A DNA stretch of 64,000 bases from an uncultured Eubacteriales bacterium (GTDB lineage: Bacteria > Bacillota > Clostridia > Oscillospirales > CAG-272), in NCBI GenBank assembly GCA_934486825.1, contig CAKSQF010000008.1, positions 36,204-100,203 of the forward strand, in the 5' to 3' direction. Position 1 is the stretch's first letter; the number at the start of each line of letters is the position of its first letter. Positions 1-8,156 of the stretch are shown one piece after another. Under the pieces are notes generated by a model, which was not told the origin of the DNA, did no database searches, and saw only the letters and a list, made by a program, of their open reading frames with translations. The position numbers and the translations under genes are program-made.

Positions 1-108
1 TATACGATCTTTTTCCAGGGCGGGCTGACCTATGAGAGCGGACGCTACGGAATAATGAAGGCTGCAGAGAGAGTTCTGGAATTCAAAAATCAGGAAAGCC
101 CGAAATAA
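1..108 (+). CDS. 3' end of an unidentified protein
   Basis: An open frame enters from the left edge and stops with TAA at 106-108, giving only 35 residues (it includes TYESGRYGIMKAAERVLEF). The tail overlaps the 3' end of the convergent amidase gene by 19 bases. I do not recognise the family from this fragment. Codon choice resembles the neighbouring genes and the stop sits naturally at the convergent junction, so a real gene end is likely, but nothing can be said on function. Confidence 0.5.
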   Translation, partial: YTIFFQGGLTYESGRYGIMKAAERVLEFKNQESPK

Positions 109-656
109 TTCAAAATACCGATGTAGATTCCGTCCGCATAAAGCTGAGGTTGTTCGGACATAAGCTCGGCTTCGGACGGGGTCGTGATGAACCCCAGCTC
201 TACAAGGGTTGCGGGCATGGCTGTGCGCCTGAGTACGTAGAGTGACGGACGCGCAAATACGCCCCGCGTCGGAATTTCGGTTGTTTCGGATATGCCCGCA
301 ACTATCGAAGCCGCAAAATCTCCGGCAACCGACGGAAGTGAATATACATATGCTTCGCTTCCGGTGGCTGTCGTTATTGATGATGCATTCGTGTGGATGC
401 TGATAAAATAATCGGCACCCCAGCTGTTTGCGTCGTTTACACGCGCGGCAAGCGATGTTGAGTTTGAAGTGCCGAGAACCGTTTCGGGCGTCGGACGCGA
501 AAGCCTGACTTCAAAATTCGGGTCGGCTTCGAGAAGCTCTGCAAGCAAAACCCCGACGGTGTATGTGATGTCCTGCTCACGCAGACCGTTGCCTTCGGCA
601 CCCGCATTCGGATTTGTCGGATTGTGTCCCTGATCGATGTAAATTTTAATAGCCAA
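90..656 (-). CDS. N-acetylmuramoyl-L-alanine amidase (Amidase_3)
   Basis: This is a zinc amidase of the Amidase_3 family (CwlD/AmiC type), which cuts the bond between N-acetylmuramate and L-alanine in peptidoglycan. The zinc-site residues are visible: His in DQGHNP (about residue 11), Glu in LREQD (about 27), His in SIHTNA (about 87), and the catalytic Glu in LVELGF (about 153). At 188 residues it is the catalytic domain alone. There is no signal peptide, membrane anchor or wall-binding domain, so export is unexplained; lysis-type release or a role in spore or mother cell are possible. The start appears to be TTG at 654-656, behind a GCAGG-like ribosome site. A TATAAT on the minus strand at 692-697 is a plausible -10. 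Confidence 0.88.
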   Translation of the reverse strand: MAIKIYIDQGHNPTNPNAGAEGNGLREQDITYTVGVLLAELLEADPNFEVRLSRPTPETVLGTSNSTSLAARVNDANSWGADYFISIHTNASSITTATGSEAYVYSLPSVAGDFAASIVAGISETTEIPTRGVFARPSLYVLRRTAMPATLVELGFITTPSEAELMSEQPQLYADGIYIGILNYFGLS

Positions 657-733
657 TATGTATGACCTGCCTTTCGCTTGTGATCGATACCATTATATGA
701 AAAGCGGGAGTTTTGTTTACCTCAGGAGTAGAT

Positions 734-1468
734 ATGGAATTTTTAAAAATCAGACGTCTTTTATCGAGAGTGCGTTGCGCGGTTGACGACTACGATATGA
801 TAGCCGACGGGGATAAGATCGCAGTCGGTATCTCGGGCGGGAAGGATTCGCTTGCGCTTGTCAGCGCACTTTCCGAAATGCGCCGCTTTTATCCGAAAAA
901 ATATGAAGTCTGCGGAATAATGGTCGATATGGGTTTCGGGGGCTGTGATTATACCCCGATCGTTGATTTTTTTTCGGATGCGGGTATCGAATTCAGAATA
1001 GTCAGAACCGAGCTTGCAAAAATAATTTTCGATGTCAGGAAGGAGCCTAACCCCTGCTCGCTCTGCTCGCGTATGCGACGCGGCATACTTCATCAGACAG
1101 CCAAAGAAATGGGGTGCAATAAGCTCGCACTCGGACATCACTATGATGATGTTCTCGACACCTTTGTAATGAATCTTTTCAATGAAGGAAGACTCGGTAC
1201 ATTTTCGCCGGTTACATATCTTGACAGACGGGATATAACAATCATACGTCCGCTTGTGCTTACACCCGAAAAGGATATTCTTTACTTCGTAAGGCATAAT
1301 GTCATTCCGGTTATCAAAAGTCCCTGCCCGGAGGATAAACATACCGATCGTGAAAAATACAAGAATCTGATAAATGAGCTTGACCGCGAAAACGACGGAC
1401 TCAAGCACAGAATATTCAAAGCAATACAAAAGGCGGGTCTTGACGGCTATAAGAACGGTCATTCCTGA
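734..1468 (+). CDS. TtcA-like tRNA 2-thiocytidine biosynthesis protein
   Basis: This PP-loop ATPase is of the TtcA/TtuA group, which activates a tRNA base by adenylation and replaces oxygen with sulfur. The P-loop SGGKDS sits near residue 34. The cysteines that bind the iron-sulfur cluster in TtcA are present: CSLC about residue 110 and a third Cys in KSPCPED near 198. The frame is open from 713, but AGGAG at 724-728 is correctly spaced only for the ATG at 734, giving 244 residues. It is monocistronic, divergent from the amidase gene, and followed by a terminator. TtcA (cytidine 32) versus a related thiolase of another position cannot be settled by eye. Confidence 0.85.
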   Translation: MEFLKIRRLLSRVRCAVDDYDMIADGDKIAVGISGGKDSLALVSALSEMRRFYPKKYEVCGIMVDMGFGGCDYTPIVDFFSDAGIEFRIVRTELAKIIFDVRKEPNPCSLCSRMRRGILHQTAKEMGCNKLALGHHYDDVLDTFVMNLFNEGRLGTFSPVTYLDRRDITIIRPLVLTPEKDILYFVRHNVIPVIKSPCPEDKHTDREKYKNLINELDRENDGLKHRIFKAIQKAGLDGYKNGHS

Positions 1469-1501
1469 GAAAAAATGAGAACGAAAGATTAAAACAGAAT
1501 A

Positions 1502-1539
1502 AAAATGTAGAATCAAAATATTTGATTCCGCATTTTTTT
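1502..1539 (+). terminator. Rho-independent terminator after the ttcA-like gene
   Basis: GAATCAAA and TTTGATTC form a stem around ATA, extended outwards by AAATG/CATTT, and are followed by a run of seven T. Confidence 0.75.
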
Positions 1540-1640
1540 GTAAACAAGCACCAAAAATTCACACGGAGTTCACAAAGACGCTATATAATCATTGAAAAGT
1601 AAGTTGTTCCACATTTGTTTCGAAAGGAGGTACGGACATT

Positions 1641-2396
1641 ATGCCGATTACAGTTTTCAAAAGGTATGAAAAAAAGTTTCTTGTGACGAACGATCAGTAT
1701 CGGATGCTCATGGATTTCCTGAAGGATTATATGGTTTTTGATAAGTATTGTATAGACGAAAAGGTTTACGGACTGCTCAATGTTTATTATGATACGCCGG
1801 ATAATCTGCTTATAGGCAGATCAACCGATCAACCGTTGTATAAGGAAAAATTAAGACTCAGATCATATTTCCCGCCCAAAGACAACGATTCGACAGTGTT
1901 CTTTGAGGTGAAGCAGAAATATAAGGGTTGCGTGACCAAGCGCAGAGCCGTTATGAGATACGGTGAGGCACTTGAGATGACCGCTACCGGGAAGGCTCCC
2001 TCTCTCAGCGACGATTCATATCTGAATCATCAGGTCGCAAAAGAGATCGAGCAGATGTTCAGACGTTACGATCATCTTGCACCGGCGGTTTTCATTGCGT
2101 ATGACAGAATGGCTATGTTCGGTAAGGATGATGCCGAGCTTCGGGTCACCTTTGATAAGAACATACGCGTAAGACGTCAGAATCCGACATTCGAATACGG
2201 AACCGACGGAGACGGGATTCTCCCCGAGGGGAAAATACTTATGGAAATAAAGATTCCGAATGCAATGCCTTTCTGGCTTGCACGCTTTCTTTCCGAAAAT
2301 CGGATTTTCAACAGCAGTTTTTCAAAATACGGAAAAGAATATGAATACAGAATCAAGGGCGCTTCAGCCATTGACAGTGTACAAACGGAGGAATAA
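1641..2396 (+). CDS. VTC domain protein (polyphosphate polymerase-like)
   Basis: The protein has the VTC fold (a CYTH/triphosphate tunnel relative; the yeast Vtc4 domain makes polyphosphate). Family marks seen: FKRYEKKFLV at the N-terminus, YYDTP, KEKLRLRSY, VFFEVKQKYKG with TKRR, and LMEIKIPNAMPFWL near the C-terminus, which supply the ring of basic and acidic residues lining the tunnel. It is 251 residues, usual for bacterial members. AAAGGAGG lies before the ATG, and a TATAAT at 1584-1589 is a likely -10. The next gene starts two bases after its stop, a linkage with DUF4956 proteins that is common in bacteria. Polymerase activity is inferred, not shown. Confidence 0.85.
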   Translation: MPITVFKRYEKKFLVTNDQYRMLMDFLKDYMVFDKYCIDEKVYGLLNVYYDTPDNLLIGRSTDQPLYKEKLRLRSYFPPKDNDSTVFFEVKQKYKGCVTKRRAVMRYGEALEMTATGKAPSLSDDSYLNHQVAKEIEQMFRRYDHLAPAVFIAYDRMAMFGKDDAELRVTFDKNIRVRRQNPTFEYGTDGDGILPEGKILMEIKIPNAMPFWLARFLSENRIFNSSFSKYGKEYEYRIKGASAIDSVQTEE

Positions 2397-2398
2397 AA

Positions 2399-3079
2399 AT
2401 GTTTAATATCGAAAGTATCATCACAGGTCAGTTCACACTTCTCATTCTTTTGGCAATTATGGGCGTTTCGCTTCTTTGCGGAATGATTCTTGCACTTGTT
2501 TATATGTTTGTTAACAGAAAAGAGGGCTATTCAAACGGACTTGCAATAACTCTCGCAATACTGCCGATAATAATCGGGGTAATCGTGCTTCTTGTAAACA
2601 AAAACTGGGCTGCCGCACTTACGCTCGGCGGCGCGTTTACAATAATCAGATTCCGTACAACACAGAGTAATCCCAAGGACCTGACATTTGTGTTTGCGGC
2701 ACTCGGCGCAGGACTTGCGGCAGGTATGGGCTTTGTTCTCGCGGCTGTTATTCTTTCGGTTGCGGTATGCGTTGTTTACGTCGTGCTGAATCTTATCGGA
2801 TTCGCAACACCCCGTACTCCGAAAATGATGCTGAAAATAACAATTCCCGAAAGCCTTAACTATGTCGGCGTGTTTGACGAGGTTTTTGCAAAATATCTTT
2901 CGGCGTGGAGACTTGAAAAGGTCAAATCAAGCAATTTCGGAACGATGTTCGACATTTCATTTGTTGTGACCTTCAAAAAGGAAACAAATCAGAAGGAATT
3001 TCTCGACGATCTGCGTACACTTAACGGAAATCTGAACATAATGCTTCAGAATTATGTGTTTAATCCCGAGGAGCAGTAA
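2399..3079 (+). CDS. DUF4956 membrane protein
   Basis: A 226-residue integral membrane protein with about four hydrophobic segments (roughly residues 12-39, 47-66 and a long double segment at 97-136) and a soluble C-terminal domain of about 90 residues. The RFRTTQSNPKD stretch between helices is characteristic of DUF4956. It lies two bases downstream of the VTC gene and is certainly co-translated with it. Proteins of this family regularly accompany VTC/CYTH proteins and CotH kinases; the biochemical role is unknown. A joint membrane-bound polyphosphate-related job is an inference from the pairing. Confidence 0.85.
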   Translation: MFNIESIITGQFTLLILLAIMGVSLLCGMILALVYMFVNRKEGYSNGLAITLAILPIIIGVIVLLVNKNWAAALTLGGAFTIIRFRTTQSNPKDLTFVFAALGAGLAAGMGFVLAAVILSVAVCVVYVVLNLIGFATPRTPKMMLKITIPESLNYVGVFDEVFAKYLSAWRLEKVKSSNFGTMFDISFVVTFKKETNQKEFLDDLRTLNGNLNIMLQNYVFNPEEQ

Positions 3080-3084
3080 TAAAA

Positions 3085-3789
3085 GTGATGAAAAGGATAT
3101 TTCTGTTTCTTACAGTCATGATTATTGCGGCTTCAACCGCAGTTTCGCTTTCGTCATGCTCGTCGGGGAAGGATGACGGAGTCTTCTACAACCCTTACTC
3201 GCATGATTTCGGAAAGGTGATAAAAGCCGAGATCGATGTTGAGAATTTCGGAAAAATATCGCTCAATCTTTATCCGGATGAGGCTCCGAAAACTGTTGCA
3301 AACTTCGTGGAGCTTGCAAATAAAGGTTTTTACGATAATCTGATATTCCATAGGATCGTGAGAGGCTTTGTCATACAGGGCGGTGACCCCACAGGTACCG
3401 GATACGGCGTTGAAGGACAGCCGACCGTTGTCGGTGAATTTGCTTCAAACGGTTTGAAAAACCGTATAAGTCATGTCCGCGGCGTCATATCGATGGCAAG
3501 AAAATCAAACGATTATGACAGCGCGACATCGCAGTTTTTCATTATGCTTGCCGATAAAACAGAATCAGGCTATATGGACGGTAATTATGCTGCGTTCGGC
3601 TGTGTGTCCGATGGTATGGATGTTGTCGATAAGATTGCCGCGGTTGATACAAACAGCTCAACCGATAAACCTGTCGATGATGTAAAAATAAAGACGATAA
3701 CCGTGCTTGACAGCATCAAAAACAGTGCCTGTGTCTATGACATCCCGCACTATGCGCTTGTTGCCGACAGAACGAAAAGAGGATTTTAA
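3085..3789 (+). CDS. Cyclophilin-type peptidyl-prolyl isomerase, lipoprotein
   Basis: The N-terminus is a lipoprotein signal (basic start, hydrophobic stretch, then LSSC near residue 25), so the enzyme should be anchored outside the membrane. Next comes a cyclophilin domain: LYPDEAPKTVANFVELANKGFYD, FHRIVRGFVIQGGDPTGTG, ISMARKSNDYDSATSQFFIM and AAFGCVSDGMDVVDKI hold the FHR, QGGD and Q-F-F active-site residues. Such proteins speed proline isomerisation in exported proteins. A GTG at 3085 and an ATG at 3088 are both possible starts. It follows the DUF4956 gene by five bases and precedes the paralogous cytoplasmic cyclophilin by two. Confidence 0.9.
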   Translation: MMKRIFLFLTVMIIAASTAVSLSSCSSGKDDGVFYNPYSHDFGKVIKAEIDVENFGKISLNLYPDEAPKTVANFVELANKGFYDNLIFHRIVRGFVIQGGDPTGTGYGVEGQPTVVGEFASNGLKNRISHVRGVISMARKSNDYDSATSQFFIMLADKTESGYMDGNYAAFGCVSDGMDVVDKIAAVDTNSSTDKPVDDVKIKTITVLDSIKNSACVYDIPHYALVADRTKRGF

Positions 3790-3791
3790 CT

Positions 3792-4613
3792 ATGGTAGTG
3801 ATAAAAATTAAAGATCTCGGTGAAATAAAAATCGAGCTTGATCGCGATGAAGCACCGATAACCGTTGACAATTTCGTTTCGCTTGCCGAAAGCGGATTTT
3901 ATAACGGACTCATATTTCATCGCGTGATAAAGGGCTTCATGATACAGGGCGGCGATCCCACGGGAACAGGTATGGGCGCTCCCGATCAGAAGCATATAAA
4001 GGGAGAATTTGCGGCAAACGGTGTGAAAAACGGACTGAAGCATAAGCGCGGAACGATATCAATGGCACGTGCGCAGAATTATGACAGTGCATCGTCGCAG
4101 TTCTTTATCTGCCAGGAGGATTGTGATTTCCTTGACGGTCAGTATGCTGCCTTCGGAAATGTTGTCGATGGTATCGATGTCGTCGATAAAATTGCCGATA
4201 TTAGGACAGATTATAATGACAGACCGATTGACGAGGTCGTTATTGAAGATGTGCAGGTCATTCCGGACGAGATTCCCGATTGCATCTTTTGTAAGATAGT
4301 TGCCGGGCAGATTCCGTCAACCAAAGTGTATGAGGACAGATATATGCTCGCATTTAAGGACATAAATCCTCAGGCTGCCGTCCATGTTGTGATCGTTCCG
4401 AAAAAACACATTGCCGACCTTAATGGGATCAATGAGTCAAATTCGAATGTGATCGCCGCAATTTTTGAAAAAATACCCCGGATTGCAGAAGGGCTCGGAC
4501 TGACCGACGGTTACCGCATCGTATCGAATTGCGGAAAAAATGCCTGCCAGAGCGTAAACCATCTCCATTTCCATTTGCTCGGCGGCGAGAAGCTTTCGGA
4601 CAGAATGGCATAA
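3792..4613 (+). CDS. Cyclophilin-HIT fusion protein
   Basis: One uninterrupted frame of 273 residues joins two enzymes. Residues 1-155 are a cyclophilin without signal peptide (FHRVIKGFMIQGGDPTGTG, SASSQFFIC). Residues from about 165 form a HIT-family nucleotide hydrolase: CIFCKIVAGQIPSTKVYED at its start, VHVVIVPKKHI in the middle, and the triad HLHFHLL near the end. HIT proteins of the Hint group hydrolyse AMP-lysyl or similar phosphoramidates. The usual free HIT protein begins just at the CIFCKI motif, so the joint is clean, with a linker of only about 10 residues. Its partner upstream is the secreted cyclophilin. No start with a ribosome site was seen at the HIT boundary, so a fusion product is likely. 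Confidence 0.87.
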   Translation: MVVIKIKDLGEIKIELDRDEAPITVDNFVSLAESGFYNGLIFHRVIKGFMIQGGDPTGTGMGAPDQKHIKGEFAANGVKNGLKHKRGTISMARAQNYDSASSQFFICQEDCDFLDGQYAAFGNVVDGIDVVDKIADIRTDYNDRPIDEVVIEDVQVIPDEIPDCIFCKIVAGQIPSTKVYEDRYMLAFKDINPQAAVHVVIVPKKHIADLNGINESNSNVIAAIFEKIPRIAEGLGLTDGYRIVSNCGKNACQSVNHLHFHLLGGEKLSDRMA

Positions 4614-4620
4614 AATATGT

Positions 4621-4699
4621 TGCCGCCTTCGGCTTGCACCGCTCAAAAGGATGTGATTTGATTGCATTTCGCATTTGCAGGTGCAGGCTGTCGGCGGCA
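4621..4699 (+). terminator. Long imperfect hairpin after the fusion gene
   Basis: TGCCGCC..GGCTTGCACC at 4621-4640 can pair with GGTGCAGGC..GGCGGCA at 4680-4699, across a 39-base loop region. A T-run (ATATTTTTTG) follows about 20 bases later. It probably ends the upstream operon, although the loop is large for a simple terminator. Confidence 0.45.
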
Positions 4700-4754
4700 G
4701 ATTTCATGAATGTGTAAATATTTTTTGAAAAAACGGTCATTTTCGTTTTATGCA

Positions 4755-4783
4755 TTGACAGGACGGTAAAAATAGTTTATAAT
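4755..4783 (+). promoter_or_regulatory. Sigma-A type promoter for the DUF1858-trmK-nif3 operon
   Basis: TTGACA at 4755-4760 and TATAAT at 4778-4783 are separated by exactly 17 bases, matching the housekeeping consensus at every position. It lies 39 bases ahead of the DUF1858 start codon. Confidence 0.88.
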
Positions 4784-4822
4784 GAATACGATTGTGTACC
4801 AAAACATTAGGAGATCATAAAA

Positions 4823-5032
4823 ATGAAAGTTACAAAAGATTCACTTATAGGCGAAGTTCTTGATTATGACGTTGAGACTGCCGAATTTTTCTTTGAAATA
4901 GGTATGCACTGCCTCGGATGCCCCGCTTCAAGAGGGGAATCAATAGAAATGGCATGTGCCGTTCACGATACCGATGCCGATGCTCTCGTGAAAAAAATAA
5001 ATGCATATTTTGAGAGCAAGGAAAATAAATGA
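4823..5032 (+). CDS. DUF1858 redox disulfide protein
   Basis: A 69-residue single-domain protein of the DUF1858 family, the small redox domain often found with hybrid cluster (prismane) proteins. The diagnostic pair is in HCLGCPAS at about residues 31-37, preceded by VETAEFFFEIGMHC. It has its own consensus promoter and a GGAG ribosome site. Its TGA stop overlaps the ATG of the next gene (ATGA), so it is translationally coupled to trmK. A thiol redox or cluster-carrier role is known only by association. Confidence 0.85.
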   Translation: MKVTKDSLIGEVLDYDVETAEFFFEIGMHCLGCPASRGESIEMACAVHDTDADALVKKINAYFESKENK

Positions 5033-5805
5033 AGAACCAGGGGTCTGTTGCTTCGTCCGGAAGTGACAGCCCGTTTCTTCCGTGCGATATGACATCGGAT
5101 AAAGTAAACGGTGTTTCGCTTACACCGAGATTGCTTGCGGCGGCGAGGTATGCGCGTAAGGGCGGATCGATTGCCGATATAGGTACGGATCATGCCTATC
5201 TGCCGATCTGGCTTGTGTCAAACGGGATATCAAAAACGGCTTTGGCTTGCGATGTCAGAAAAGGACCTCTCGATCGGGCAATTGAAAATATAAAAGCTGC
5301 AGGGCTTGAAAACAGGATTCAGACCGGGCTTGCGGATGGTCTTTCGGGAGTTGAATCCTTTTCTCCCGACGATATCTTTTTGTGCGGAATGGGCGGAGAG
5401 CTTATCGTTTCGATAATCGAAAAGGCTCCGTTTGTACGGTCGGAAGGGAAAAGGCTGATACTTCAGCCGATGACGCATGCGGAGATTGTCCGCAGATTTC
5501 TTTCGTTAAACGGTTTTTCAATTACCGATGAAGCGATCGTTTCCGAAAAGGGAAATAAGCTCTATCAGATAATCGTTGCGACATTTACGGGGAGCTTGTA
5601 TGAGCTTGATGAGGTGCAGCTGATTCTCGGACCGCTGAATATAAAAAACCAAAGTCCCGGGCTGGAACTGCTCACGGATAAGGCAGTGTCGGGACTTCAG
5701 ACGAAGCTGAACGGTATTAAGACCGCAGGCGGAGACACCGCCGTAATTGAAGAGTTTATCGAAAGACTGAGAAAAGCAGGGAAGGAGCGGAGAAAAGGTC
5801 AATGA
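5029..5805 (+). CDS. trmK: tRNA (adenine(22)-N1)-methyltransferase
   Basis: TrmK makes m1A22 in bacterial tRNA using S-adenosylmethionine. The SAM site is in GGSIADIGTDHAYLPIWL, and the family motif FLCGMGGELI follows near residue 120, then LILQPMTHAEIVRRFL. The protein is 258 residues, longer than the usual 225-240 because of a 28-residue N-terminal extension before VSLTPRLLAAARY. The start is fixed by the ATGA overlap with the DUF1858 gene, so the extension seems real. Another ATGA overlap joins it to the nif3-type gene, an old trmK-nif3 pairing in Bacillota. Confidence 0.92.
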   Translation: MKNQGSVASSGSDSPFLPCDMTSDKVNGVSLTPRLLAAARYARKGGSIADIGTDHAYLPIWLVSNGISKTALACDVRKGPLDRAIENIKAAGLENRIQTGLADGLSGVESFSPDDIFLCGMGGELIVSIIEKAPFVRSEGKRLILQPMTHAEIVRRFLSLNGFSITDEAIVSEKGNKLYQIIVATFTGSLYELDEVQLILGPLNIKNQSPGLELLTDKAVSGLQTKLNGIKTAGGDTAVIEEFIERLRKAGKERRKGQ

Positions 5806-6566
5806 CAAATTTCAGTGCAATATATAAATATCTGGATGCTCTCTTTCCGACATCTCTGAGCTGCGATTGGGACAATGACGGAATGATGTGCGTTACCGAT
5901 ACGGAAAAAAATATAAGTCGGGTACTCCTTACACTTGATATAACCGACAAGTCGATCGATTATGCCTTGGCAAATAAATATGACCTGATTATTTCGCATC
6001 ATCCGCTTGTATTCAGTCCGGTCAGACATGTCTCTGTAACCGATAATGTCGGTAAAAAGCTGATAAAACTTATAAAAAATGATTTGCCGGCAATCTCGTT
6101 CCATACACGGCTTGATGCGGCGGATGACGGGGTGAACGATGCTCTTGCATCGGCACTCGGTTTGAGTGATGTGCGGAAGTTCGGAAACGCCGACGACACT
6201 ATCGGCAGGATAGGAACAGTTGATGAGATTGATCTGCCGACATTTGCGGGAACTGTAAAGGACAGGCTCGGCGCGGGCAGTATTACCGTCTCCGACTGCG
6301 GGCTGACAGTTAACAGAGTCGCCGTGCTCGGCGGTGCGGGTAAGGATTATGCCGATGCTGCAAAGGCGGCTGGTGCCGATACTTATGTGACCGGAGAAAT
6401 GGGGTATAACGCCCTTCTCGACAGGTCCGAGGAAATGAACATTATTCTTGCGGGTCACTATTTTACCGAAGTGCCCGTTTTGAGGAAAATAAAAGAGCTT
6501 CTTTTGAAGCTTGACAAAGACCTTTGCTTCGGATTCTTTGACTGCGATTGCGAGGATTTTTACTGA
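5802..6566 (+). CDS. Nif3-like dinuclear metal protein
   Basis: This is a member of the NIF3/YqfO family, which assembles as a hexamer with a two-metal site per subunit. Metal ligands can be seen in LIISHHPLVF (two His), in SFHTRLDAA (His and Asp) and in the C-terminal ILAGHYFTE (His, Glu). At 254 residues it is the short form, without the inserted PII-like domain of YqfO. The function is uncertain; GTP cyclohydrolase I type 2 is a common but weak label. It overlaps trmK by four bases. Confidence 0.9.
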   Translation: MTNFSAIYKYLDALFPTSLSCDWDNDGMMCVTDTEKNISRVLLTLDITDKSIDYALANKYDLIISHHPLVFSPVRHVSVTDNVGKKLIKLIKNDLPAISFHTRLDAADDGVNDALASALGLSDVRKFGNADDTIGRIGTVDEIDLPTFAGTVKDRLGAGSITVSDCGLTVNRVAVLGGAGKDYADAAKAAGADTYVTGEMGYNALLDRSEEMNIILAGHYFTEVPVLRKIKELLLKLDKDLCFGFFDCDCEDFY

Positions 6567-6627
6567 CCGCTGAAAGTTATTTGCATATACTGTGGGTCAA
6601 TAAAAATTTGAAATGAGGGAATAACTG

Positions 6628-7734
6628 ATGATAATACAACTTGAAGAAGCAAAAATAAAACTGAGATCAATGCGCGATGACGTTGCGGAGCTTTATCAGT
6701 CGCTGAAAATAGAGGCGGCTGAAAAAAAGATCGAGGAGCTTGAGCGTCTCACTTATGAGCCGAATTTTTGGGCAGATGCGTCAAAGTCGGGCAAAATTTT
6801 GCAGGAACTGAAACAGCTGAAGAAGAAGACCGAGGATTATAACTCGCTAAAATCGAGGCTGGAGGACGCAATTTCCCTTGCAGAGCTTGCAATAGAAGAA
6901 AATGATGAATCGTTTACCGACGAGGTTCTCAGCGAACAGTCGGAACTTGAAACACTTGCCGAAACAATGAGACTTTCCGCTTTGCTTACGGGAGAATATG
7001 ACGCAAATAATGCGATTCTTACATTCCATCCCGGTGCCGGCGGAACCGAGGCGCAGGACTGGGCTATGATGCTTTATCGCCTCTATACAAGATGGGGCGA
7101 AAGCCACGGCTTTGATGTCAAGCTTGTGGACTGGCTTGACGGCGACGAAGCGGGAATCAAGAGTGCGACTATAAGCGTCAACGGAACCAATGCATACGGC
7201 TTTTTAAAGAGCGAAAACGGTGTTCACCGACTGGTAAGAGTCTCGCCCTTCGATGCTTCCGGCAGACGGCAGACCTCTTTTGCTTCCGTCGAAGTAATGC
7301 CGGAGCTTGAGGACGACGGCTCGGTTGAGATAAAGCCCGAGGATATCGAGGTTACCGCACACCGTTCAAGCGGTGCGGGCGGACAGCATATAAACAAGAC
7401 AGATTCGGCAATCAGAATACTGCATATACCGACAGGTATCGTGGTCGGATGTCAGACCGAGCGCAGTCAGCTGCAGAATAAAGAGACCGCAATGCACATG
7501 CTGAGAAGTAAGCTTATGGAAATAAAAATTCAGCAGAATCTGCAAAAGATCGACGATATCAAGGGTATAAAAGCAAACATAGAATGGGGAGCGCAGATAC
7601 GTTCGTATGTCTTCATGCCGTATACGCTTGCCAAGGATACGCGTACCGGTTACGAAGAGGTAAATATTCAGTCGGTAATGGACGGAAATATAGACGGATT
7701 CATAAATGCATATCTGAAAATGATTTCAAAGTAA
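6628..7734 (+). CDS. prfB: Peptide chain release factor 2
   Basis: Release factor 2 recognises UGA and UAA and triggers peptide release at the ribosome. The stop-codon reading tripeptide SPF is in RVSPFDASGRRQTS, and the GGQ motif is in SSGAGGQHINKTDSA. It is a full-length 368 residues. Most bacterial prfB genes carry a programmed +1 frameshift at an in-frame UGA near codon 26; here the first 30 codons read straight through in one frame with no stop, so that autoregulation is absent. GAGGGA lies before the ATG. It is monocistronic and ends at a hairpin ahead of the SRP RNA promoter. Confidence 0.95.
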   Translation: MIIQLEEAKIKLRSMRDDVAELYQSLKIEAAEKKIEELERLTYEPNFWADASKSGKILQELKQLKKKTEDYNSLKSRLEDAISLAELAIEENDESFTDEVLSEQSELETLAETMRLSALLTGEYDANNAILTFHPGAGGTEAQDWAMMLYRLYTRWGESHGFDVKLVDWLDGDEAGIKSATISVNGTNAYGFLKSENGVHRLVRVSPFDASGRRQTSFASVEVMPELEDDGSVEIKPEDIEVTAHRSSGAGGQHINKTDSAIRILHIPTGIVVGCQTERSQLQNKETAMHMLRSKLMEIKIQQNLQKIDDIKGIKANIEWGAQIRSYVFMPYTLAKDTRTGYEEVNIQSVMDGNIDGFINAYLKMISK

Positions 7735-7744
7735 TGATAAAACG

Positions 7745-7773
7745 GGTGCGGGGCAGCGGTTGCTGTCCCGCAC
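7745..7773 (+). terminator. Hairpin terminator after prfB
   Basis: GGTGCGGG and CCCGCACC form a strong stem, continued by CAGC/GCTG around a GGTT loop. The T tract after it is weak (GAAATGTTTA). Confidence 0.6.
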
Positions 7774-7815
7774 CGAAATGTTTATATTATATTTACAAAA
7801 AATATATCAAAATAC

Positions 7816-7844
7816 TTGAAAAAAAACTTTTTTTGTGATATACT
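7816..7844 (+). promoter_or_regulatory. Promoter of the SRP RNA
   Basis: TTGAAA at 7816-7821 and TATACT at 7839-7844 with a 17-base spacer. Transcription should begin near 7851, about 30 bases before the folded RNA, so a 5' leader is probably trimmed. Confidence 0.8.
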
Positions 7845-7882
7845 GTTCTTGCAGTTGAAAATGAAATAGAGGATATAAAATA

Positions 7883-8156
7883 GGGCCATACCGGCCGGGG
7901 AGATAGCGGTGCCTTGTAACCTGCAATCCGCTACAGCAGGGGTGGTTTCCGTCTTTGAGGGCTTTCTGTGTGTGGTCTGCGCATAGTTGCAGTGTGATGA
8001 AGGATGGGTCCTGTGCAATCGTCACCCGTGAACCATGTCAGGTGGGGAACCAAGCAGCATTAAGCGGGTACGGCGGTGTGCCACAAGTTCGCCTGTCCGG
8101 AGCATGAGACTTTGTTACCGCATATACAGAAATGTTCGGGAAGCGGTGTATGGTCT
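7883..8156 (+). ncRNA. ffs: Signal recognition particle RNA, large bacterial type
   Basis: The conserved domain IV that binds Ffh is recognisable near 8033-8063: CCATGTCAGG, an asymmetric loop, GGAACC and AAGCAGCA, flanked by complementary strands. The ends pair: GGCCATACCG at 7884-7893 with CGGTGTATGG at 8144-8153, giving a molecule of about 270 nt, the long form with an Alu-like domain known from Bacillus and Clostridia. Together with Ffh it targets nascent membrane proteins to the translocase. It sits just upstream of dnaX, its classic Bacillota position. Exact ends are estimated from the pairing. Confidence 0.9.

Noticed and set aside
761..1516. 251-codon frame opposite the ttcA-like gene
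   Set aside because: It overlaps a gene with clear motifs almost fully; the translation shows no domain.
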